Source: Halictus rubicundus (taxonomy: Eukaryota; Arthropoda; Insecta; Hymenoptera; Halictidae). From it: 64,000 nt of DNA. Below, one piece after another: positions 54,861 to 64,000 of this stretch (its first letter is position 1; each line of letters begins with the position of its first letter). A program made the translations under genes and the position numbers. The notes below the pieces were generated by a model. It was not told the origin of the DNA and ran no database searches. It was given only the letters and a program-made list of their open reading frames with translations. Location of the stretch: positions 124,001-188,000 of the forward strand of contig NW_027488707.1 in assembly GCF_050948215.1 (NCBI RefSeq), in the 5' to 3' direction.

Positions 54861-57800
54861 TCCTCTATCCTATCCTATCCTCTATCCTATAATATCATCT
54901 ATCCTAACCTATCCTCTATCCTATCCTATCCTCTATCCTATCCCATCCTATCCTCTATCCTATCCTATCCTCTATCGTATCCTATCCTCTATCCTATCCT
55001 ATCCTGTATCCTATCCTATCCTCTATCCTATCCAATACCCTATCCTATTCTATATCCGATCCTATCGTCTATCCTAGCCTATCCTCTATAATATCGTATC
55101 CTCTATCCTATCCTATCCTCTATCCTATAATATCATCTATCCTATCCTATCCTCTATCCTATCCTATCCACCATCCTATTCTATCCTCAATCCTATCCTA
55201 TACTCCATCCTATCCTATCCGCTATCCTATACTATCCTCTATCCTAAACTATCCTCTATCCTATCCTTTCCTCTATCCTATCGTATCCTCTATCCTATCC
55301 TATCCAATCCTATTTCCTATCCTCTATCCTATCCTATCCTCTATCCTATCCTATCCTCTATCCGATCATATCCTCTATCCTATCCTCTATCCTATCCTAT
55401 CCCATCCTATATCCTATCCTATCATCTATCCTATTTTATCCTCTATCCTATCCTATCCTCTATCCTATTCTATCCTCTATCCTATCCTATCCTCTATCCT
55501 ATCCTATTCTCTATCCGATCCTATCGTCTATCCTATCCTATCCTCTATCCTATCCAATCCTCTAACCTATCCTCTATCCTATCCTATCCCATCCAATATC
55601 CTATCCTATCCTCTATCCTATCCTATACTCAATCCTATCCTATCATCTATAATATCGTATCCTCAATCCTATCCTATCCTCTATCCTATCCTATCCTCTA
55701 TCCTATCCTATCCTCTATCCTATCCTATCCCCTATTCTATCCAATCCCCTATCCTATCCTCTATCCAATCCTATCCTCTATCCTATCCTATCCTCTATAA
55801 TTTCGTATCCTCTATCCTATCCTATCCTCTATCCTATCCTGCCCTCTATCCTATCCTATCCTCTATCCTATCCAATACCCAATCCTATTCTCTATCCGAT
55901 CACATCGTCTATCCTATCCTATCCTCTGTAATATCGTATCCTTTATCCCATCCTATCCTCTATCCTATAATCTCATCTATCCTATCCTATCCTCTATCGT
56001 CTCCTATCATCTATCGTATCCTATCCTCTATCCTATCCAATCCCCTATCCTATCCTCTATCCTATCGTATCCTCTATCCTATCCTATCCTCTATCCTATC
56101 CTATCCTCTATCCTATCCTATCCTCTATTCTATCCTATCCTCTATCCTGTAATCTATCCTCAATCCTATCCTCTACCCTATAATATCCTCTATAATGCCG
56201 TATCCTCTATCCTATCCTATCCTCTACAATATCGTATCCTCTATCATATCCTATCCTCTTTCCTATAATATCATCTACCCTATCCTATTCTCTACCCTAT
56301 CCAATCCCCTATCCTATCCACTATCCTATCCTATCCTCTATCCTATCCTATTTTCTATAATGTCCTCTATCCCATCGTATCCTCTATCCTATCCTATCCT
56401 CTATCCTATCCTATCTTCTATCCTATCGTATCCTCTATCCTATCATATCCTCTATTCTATCCTATCCTCTATCCTATCCTATCTTCTATCCTATCGTATC
56501 CTCTATCCTATCCTATCCTCTATCCTATAATCTATCCTCAATCCTGTCCTCTATCCTATCCTATCCTCTATAATATCGTATCCTCTATCCTATCCTATCC
56601 TCTATCGTATCCAATCCTCTATCCTATCCTATCCTCTATAATATCGTATCCTCTATCCTATCCTATCCTCTATCGTATCCAATCCTATATCCTATACTCT
56701 ATCCTATAATATCATCCATCCTATCCTATTCTATATCCTACCCTATCCTATCCTCTATCGTATCCTATCCTCTATCCTATTCAATCCTATATCCTATACT
56801 CTATCGTATCCTATCCTTTATCCTATCCTATCCTCTATCCTATCCTCTATCCTATTCTATCTTCTATCCTATCCTATCCTCTATCCTATCCTATCCTCTA
56901 TCCTATAATCTATCCTCAATCCTATCCTCTATCCTATCCTATCCTATTCAATCCTATATCCTATACTCTATCGTATCCTATCCTTTATCCTATCCTATCC
57001 TCTATCCTATCCTATCCTCTATCCTATTCTATCTTCTATCCTATCCTATCCTCTATCCTATCCTATCCTCTATCCTATCCTATCCTCTATCGTCTCCTGT
57101 CCTCTATCCTATCCAATCCCCTATCCTATCCTCTATCTGATCCTATCCTCTATCCCATCCTATCCTCTATCCTGTCCAATCCTCTATCCTATCCTATCCT
57201 CAATCCTATCCTATCCTATCCTCTATCCTATTCTTTCCTCTATCGTATCCTATCCTCTACCCTATCCTATCCTCTATCCTATCCTATCCTCTATCCTATC
57301 CTACGCTCTATCCTATCCTATCCTCTATCCTATCCTATCCTATCCTATCCTATCCTCTATCCTATCCATTCCCCTATCCGATCCACTATCCTATCCTATC
57401 CTATCCTCAATTCTATCCTATCCTCTATCCTATTCTATACTCTATCCTATCCTATCCTCTATCCTATAATATCCCCTATCCTATGCTATCCTCTATCGTA
57501 TCATATCCTCTATCGTATCCTATCCTGTATCCTATCCAATCCCCTATCCTATTCTCTATCTTATCCTATCCTCTAACATATCCTATCCTCTATCCTATCC
57601 TATCCTCTATCCTATCCAGTCCCCTATCCTATCCTCTATCCTATCCTATCCTCTATCCTATCCTATGCTCTATCCTATCTTATCCTCTATCCTATCCTAT
57701 GCTCTATCCTATCCTATCCTCTATCCTATCCTATCCTCTATCCTATCCTATCCTCTATCCTATAATCTATCCTCAATCCTATCCTCTATCCTATCCTATC

Positions 57801-58559
57801 CTCTATAATATCGTATCCTCTGTCCTATCCAATCCTCTATCCTATCCAATCCTCTATCCTATCCAATCCTCTATCCTATCCTATCCCCTATCCTATCCTC
57901 TATAATATCCAATCACCTATCCTATCCTCTATTGAATCCTATACTCTATCCTATCCTATCCTCTATATTATCGTATCCTCTATCGTATCCTATCCTCTAT
58001 CGTATCCAATCCTATATCCTATACTCTATCCTATCCTATCCCCTTTAATATCGTATCCTCTATCCTATCCTATCCTCTATCGTATCCAATCCTATATCCT
58101 ATACTTTATCCTATCCTGTCCTCTATCCTATAATATCATCCATCCTATCCTATTCTATATCGTACCCAATCCTATCCTCTATCGTATCCTATCCTCTATC
58201 CTATTCAATCCTATATCCTATACTCTATCGTATCCTATCCTTTATCCTATCCTATCCTCTATCCTATCCTATCCTCTATCCTATTCTATCTTCTATCCTA
58301 TCCTATCCTCTATCCTATCCTATCCTCTATCCTATCCTATCCTCTATCGTCTCCTGTCCTCTATCCTATCCAATCCCCTATCCTATCCTCTATCTGATCC
58401 TATCCTCTATCCCATCCTATCCTCTATCCTGTCCAATCCTCTATCCTATCCTATCCTCAATCCTATCCTATCCTATCCTCTATCCTATTCTTTCCTCTAT
58501 CGTATCCTATCCTCTACCCTATCCTATCCTCTATCCTATCCTATCCTCTATCCTATCCT

Positions 58560-61500
58560 ACGCTCTATCCTATCCTATCCTCTATCCTATCCTATCCTAT
58601 CCTATCCTATCCTCTATCCTATCCATTCCCCTATCCGATCCACTATCCTATCCTATCCTATCCTCAATTCTATCCTATCCTCTATCCTATTCTATACTCT
58701 ATCCTATCCTATCCTCTATCCTATAATATCCCCTATCCTATGCTATCCTCTATCGTATCATATCCTCTATCGTATCCTATCCTGTATCCTATCCAATCCC
58801 CTATCCTATTCTCTATCTTATCCTATCCTCTAACATATCCTATCCTCTATCCTATCCAGTCCCCTATCCTATCCTCTATCCTATCCTATCCTCTATCCTA
58901 TCCTATGCTCTATCCTATCTTATCCTCTATCCTATCCTATGCTCTATCCTATCCTATCCTCTATCCTATCCTATCCTCTATCCTATCATATCCTCTATCC
59001 TATCCCATCCTCTATCGTATCCTACCCTCTATCCTATCGTATCCTATATCCTATAATTTCCTCTATACTATCCGATCCTCTATCCTATCCAATCCTCTAT
59101 CGTATCCTCTATCCTATCCTATTCTCTATCCTATACTATCCTCAATTCTATCCTGAATCCTATCCAATCCTCTATTCTATCCTATCCTCTACCCTATCGT
59201 ATCCTCTATGCTATCCCATCCTCAATCCTATCCTGTCCTCAATCCTATTCTATACTCTATAATATGCTATCCTCTATCCTCTATCCTATCCTATCCTCTA
59301 TCCTATCCTCTATCCTATCCTCTATCCTATCCTCTATCCTATCCCATCCTGTATCCTATCCAATCCTCTATCCAATCCAATCCTCTATCATATGCAATCC
59401 TCTATCATATCCAATCCTCTATCCTATCCTCTATCCTATCCTATCCTCTATCCTATCCTATCCTCTATCCTATCCTCTCCTCTATCCTATCCTATCCTCT
59501 ATCCTATCCTATCCTCTATCCTATCCTATCCTCTATCCTATCCTACCCTCTATCCTATCCTATCCTCTATCCTATCCTATCCTCTATCCTATCCTATCCT
59601 CTATCCTATCCTATCCTCTATCCTATCCTATCCTCTATCCTATCCTATCCTCTATTCTTTCCTATCCTCTATCCTATCCTACCCTCTATCCTATCCTATC
59701 CTCTATCCTAACCTATCCTCTATCCTATCCTATCCTCTATCCTATCCTATCCTCTATCCTATCCTATCCTCTATCCTATCCTATCCTCTATCCTATCCTA
59801 TCCTCTATCCTATCCTATCCTCTATCCTATCCTATCCTCTATCCTATCCTATCCTCTATCCTATCCTATCCTCTATCCTATCCTATCCTCTATCCTATCC
59901 TATCCTCTATCCTATCCTATCCTCTATCCTATCCTATCCTCTATCCTATCCTATCCTCTATCCTATCCTATCCTCTATCCTATCCTATCCTCTATCCTAT
60001 CCTATCCTCTATCCTATCCTATCCTCTATCCTATCCTATCCTCTATCCTATCCTATCCTCTATCCTATCCTATCCTCTATCCTATCCTATCCTCTATCCT
60101 ATCCTATCCTCTATCCTATCCTATCCTCTATCCTATCCTATCCTCTATCCTATCCTATCCTCTATCCTATCCTATCCTCTATCCTATCCTATCCTCTATC
60201 CTATCCTATCCTCTATCCTATCCTATCCTCTATCCTATCCTATCCTCTATCCTATCCTATCCTCTATCCTATCCTATCCTCTATCCTATCCTATCCTCTA
60301 TCCTATCCTATCCTCTATCCTATCCTATCCTCTATCCTATCCTATCCTCTATCCTATCCTATCCTCTATCCTATCCTATCCTCTATCCTATCCTATCCTC
60401 TATCCTATCCTATCCTCTATCCTATCCTATCCTCTATCCTATCCTATCCTCTATCCTATCCTATCCTCTATCCTATCCTATCCTCTATCCTATCCTATCC
60501 TCTATCCTATTCTATACTCCATCGTATCCAATCCTCTATCCTATCATATCCTCTATCCTATCCTATCCTCTATACTATTCTATACTCCATCCTATCCTAT
60601 CCGCTATCCTATCCTATCCTCTATCCTATTCTATACTCCATCCTATCCTATCCGCTATCCTACCCTATCCTCTATCCTATCCAATCCCCTTTCCTATTCT
60701 CTATAATATCCAATCACCTATCTTTTCCTCTATTCAATCCTATACTCTATCCTATCCTATCCTCTATAATATCGTATCCTGTATCCTATCCTATCCTCTA
60801 TCGTATCCAATCCTATATCCGATCCTCTATCCTATCCTATCCTCTATCCTGTCCTATCCTCTACCCTATCCTATTCTCTATCCTATCCTATCCTCTATCC
60901 TATCCTATCCTCTATCCTATCCAATCCTGTATCTTATCCGGTCCTCTATCCTATCGTATCCTCTATCCTATCATATCCTCTATCCTATAATCTATCCTCA
61001 ATCCTATCCTCTATGCTATTCTGTCCTCTATAATATCGTATCCTGTATCATATCCTATACTCTTTCCTATAATCTCATCTATCCTATCCTATCCTCTATC
61101 GTCTCCTATCCTCTATCCTATCCTATCCTCTATCCTATCCAATCCCCTATCCTATCCTCTATCCTATCGTATCCTCTATCCTATCCTATCCTCTATCCTA
61201 TCCTATCCTCTATCCTATCCTATCCTCTATTCTATCCTATCCTCTATCCTGTAATCTATCCTCAATCCTATCCTCTACCCTATAATATCCTCTATAATGC
61301 CGTATCCTCTATCCTATCCTATCCTCTACAATATCGTATCCTCTATCATATCCTATCCTCTTTCCTATAATATCATCTACCCTATCCTATTCTCTACCCT
61401 ATCCAATCCCCTATCCTATCCACTATCCTATCCTATCCTCTATCCTATCCTATTTTCTATATTGTCCTCTATCCCATCGTATCCTCTATCCTATCCAATC

Positions 61501-61560
61501 CTGTATCCTATCCGATCCTCTATCCTATCCTATCCTCTATAATATCGTATCCTCTATCCT
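58560..61560 (+). repeat. Long-range duplicated block, copy 2, with expanded core
   Basis: Counterpart of 52.2-54.5 kb. Compared with copy 1 it is about 675 bp longer in and just after the homogeneous core and has lost 51 bp (three units' length) near 61025. Part of its left side recurs at 62.54-63.0 kb (+3,798 from 58740). Confidence 0.8.
59712..60510 (+). repeat. Longest homogeneous 17-bp run (about 47 units)
   Basis: I read no substitution or indel in about 800 bp of consensus units between ...CTAACC at 59707 and TATTCTATACTCC at 60508. This is the purest stretch in the window and probably the most recently expanded. Confidence 0.85.
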
Positions 61561-63009
61561 ATCCTATCCTCTATCCTATCCTATCTTCTATCCTATCGTA
61601 TCCTCTATCCTATCCTATCCTTTATAATATAGTATCCACTATCATATCCTATCCTCTTTCCTTAAATATAATCTATCGTATCCTATTCTGTATCCTATCC
61701 TATCCTCTATCCTATTCTATCAACTGTCCTATCCAATCACCTATCCTATCCTCTATCGTATCCAATCCTCTATCCTATTCAATCCTATGTCCTATACCCT
61801 TTCGTATCCTGTCCTCTATCCTATCCTATCCTCTATCCTATCCTATCCTCTATCCTATCCGATCCTCTATCCTATCCTATCCTCTATCCTATCCTATCTT
61901 CTATCCTATCGTATCCTCTATCCTATCATATCCTCTATTCTATCCTATCCTCTATCCTATCCTATCTTCTATCCTATCGTATCCTCTATCCTATCCTATC
62001 CTCTATCCTATAATCTATCCTCAATCCTATCCTCTATCCTATCCTATCCTCTATAATATCGTATCCTCTATCCTATCCTATCCTCTATCGTATCCAATCC
62101 TATATCCTATACTCTATCCTATAATATCATCCATCCTATCCTATTCTATATCCTACCCTATCCTATCCTCTATCGTATCCTATCCTCCATCCTATTCAAT
62201 CCTATATCCTATACTCTATCGTATCCTATCCTTTATCCTATCCTATCCTCTATCCTATCCTCTATCCTATTCTATCTTCTATCCTATCCTATCCTCTATC
62301 CTATCCTATCCTCTATCCTATAATCTATCCTCAATCCTATCCTCTATCCTATCCTATCCTCTATAATATCGTATCCTCTGTCCTATCCAATCCTCTATCC
62401 TATCCAATCCTCTATCCTATCCAATCCTCTATCCTATCCTATCCGCTATCCTATCCTATCCTCTATCCTATCCTATCCTCTATCCTATTCTATACTCTAT
62501 CCTATCCTATCCTCTATCCTATAATATCCCCTATCCTATGCTATCCTCTATCGTATCATATCCTCTATCGTATCCTATCCTGTATCCTATCCAATCCCCT
62601 ATCCTATTCTCTATCTTATCCTATCCTCTAACATATCCTATCCTCTATCCTATCCTATCCTCTATCCTATCCAGTCCCCTATCCTATCCTCTATCCTATC
62701 CTATCCTCTATCCTATCCTATCCTCTATCCTATCTTATCCTCTATCCTATCCTATGCTCTATCCTATCCTATCCTCTATCCTATCCTATCCTCTATCCTA
62801 TCATATCCTCTATCCTATCCCATCCTCTATCGTATCCTACCCTCTATCCTATCGTATCCTATATCCTATAATTTCCTCTATACTATCCGATCCTCTATCC
62901 TATCCAATCCTCTATCGTATCCTCTATCCTATCCTATTCTCTATCCTATACTATCCTCAATCCTATCCTGAATCCTATCCAATCCTCTATTCTATCCTAT
63001 CCTCTACCC

Positions 63010-63410
63010 TATCGTATCCTCTATCCTATCCTATCCTCTATCCTATCCTATCCTCTATCCTATCCTATCCTCTATCCTATCCTATCCTCTATCCTATCCT
63101 ATCCTCTATCCTATCCTATCCTCTATCCTATCCTATCCTCTATCCTATCCTATCCTCTATCCTATCCTACCTCTATCCTATCCTATCCTCTATCCTATCC
63201 TATCCTCTATCCTATCCTATCCTCTATCCTATCCTATCCTCTACCCTACCCTATCCTCTATCCTATCCTATCCTCTATCCTATCCTATCCTCTATCCTAT
63301 CCTATCCTCTATCCTATCCTATCCTCTATCCTATCCTATCCTCTATCCTATCCTATCCTCTATCCTATCCTATCCTCTATCCTATCCTATCCTCTATCCT
63401 ATCCTATCCA
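63010..63410 (+). repeat. Nearly homogeneous 17-bp run
   Basis: Consensus units with a few changes only (CCTACCTC near 63169, CTACCCTACCC near 63242). It follows the fourth copy of the 52.36-kb-type cassette and precedes variants like those after 60.5 kb. Confidence 0.8.
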
Positions 63411-63589
63411 ATCCTCTATCCTATCCTATCCTCTATCCTATTCTATACTCCATCCTATCCAATCCTCTATCCTATCATATCCTCTATCCTATCCTATCCT
63501 CTATCCTATTCTATACTCCATCCTATCCTATCCGCTATCCTATACTATCCTCTATCCTATCCAATCCATTATCCTATCCTCTATAATAT

Positions 63590-64000
63590 CCAATCACCTA
63601 TCCTATCCTCTATTCAATCCTATACTCTATAATATCCTATCCTCTACAATATCGTATCCTCTATCCTATCCAATCCTCTATCCTATCTAATCCTATATCC
63701 TATACTCTATCCTATAATATCCTATATCCTATCCTATACTATCCTATCCTCTATCCTATCCTATCCTCGATCGTATATTATCCTCAATCCTAGCCTATCC
63801 TATTCTCTATCCTATCCTATCCTATATCCTATCCTACATCCTATCCTATACTATCCTATCCTCTATCCTATCCTATCCTCTATCCTATCCTATCCTCTAT
63901 CCTATCCAATCCTCTATCCTATCCTATCCTCGATCCTATCTTATCCCCAATCCTATCCTATCCTCTATCCTATCCTATTCTCTATCCTATCCTCTATCCT
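63590..64000 (+). repeat. Satellite variants like the window's left end
   Basis: ATCACCTATCC (63593) is followed by a variant series ending in CAATCCTAGCC, as at 2701-2886. CAATCCTAGCC was seen otherwise only at about 740, 1663 and 2877. The offset to the left-end copy is about 60.9 kb. Confidence 0.6.

Larger units (their letters stand above)
37433..64000 (+). repeat. 17-bp satellite array, right part
   Basis: The same head-to-tail satellite resumes immediately after the 505-bp insert, in the same orientation and in the same variant register (compare the block after 31912 with the block after 37432). It runs to the window edge, so the array is longer than the window. This part contains the most homogeneous stretches (about 53.06-53.76, 59.71-60.51 and 63.0-63.4 kb) separated by diverged mosaic blocks. 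No gene, tRNA-like or rRNA-like sequence was seen. Long forward frames, such as the one spanning 41760-44933, consist only of the repeating Ser-Tyr-Pro-Ile/Leu pattern. Confidence 0.97.

Noticed and set aside
1..64000. Telomeric repeat array
   Set aside because: CTATC/GATAG resembles telomere-type short G-rich repeats only loosely; the 17-bp unit, variant density and kilobase duplications are those of a satellite, and no canonical telomere motif was seen.
1..64000. CRISPR array
   Set aside because: Repeats are contiguous and self-similar with no unique spacers; no cas-like gene is present.
1..64000. GATA-factor binding array on the complementary strand
   Set aside because: The complement has GGATAG, but the classic site needs A or T before GATA; only variant units fit, so this is not a designed array of sites.

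Overview
This window is almost entirely tandem-repeat (satellite) DNA from a eukaryotic nuclear genome. I see no convincing protein-coding gene, no RNA gene and no CRISPR array. About 63.5 kb is a head-to-tail array of a 17-bp unit, (CTATC)x3 + CT on the + strand, with variant units of 12, 22 and more bp that have fewer or more CTATC pentamers. All units point the same way, so the + strand is C/T/A with very few G. The forward frames stay open over long stretches because the unit cannot make a stop codon in any forward frame. The resulting Ser/Tyr/Pro/Ile/Leu-rich 'proteins' (one nominally 1,057 codons) are artefacts. Species cannot be named from this. A satellite tens of kb long plus an LTR-like insert with a TATA box and AATAAA points to a eukaryote assembled from long reads.

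Layout. 1-3.95 kb: diverged satellite including a 923-bp tandem pair. 3.95-12.65 kb and 12.65-22.33 kb: two tandem copies of a macro-repeat (8.7 and 9.7 kb), differing by insertions of about 208 and 776 bp and by exactly one 17-bp unit. 21.6-29 kb: shuffled partial copies of the same material, including a 3,746-bp tandem duplication and a 233-bp repeat present three times. 29-42.7 kb: a mosaic of shared cassettes (offsets 4,564, 4,954-5,010, 6,769 and 11,333 bp) with small tandem duplications of 371, 332 and 231 bp. 42.7-45.4 kb: nested 395-bp and 1,469-bp repeats. 45.7-48.3 kb: a 1,940-bp duplication. 49-63 kb: a second long-range duplicated domain (offsets of about 5.0, 5.1, 6.4-7.0 and 3.8 kb) containing the most homogeneous stretch, roughly 47 uninterrupted 17-bp units at 59.71-60.51 kb. 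From 63.6 kb the sequence returns to the variant type seen in the first 3 kb.

The only non-satellite DNA is a 505-bp island at 36923-37427 with ordinary base composition. It interrupts a satellite variant that exists uninterrupted at three other places here (31.9, 33.66 and 39.36 kb), so the insertion point can be read directly. It starts with TG and carries TATAAAAG, an initiator-like motif and AATAAA in LTR order, and AGTAT flanks both sides. A solo LTR or LTR-like fragment is the best guess; I do not recognise the family. Nothing here forms a pathway or gene system. The interest lies in satellite architecture and in this one dated-by-context insertion.
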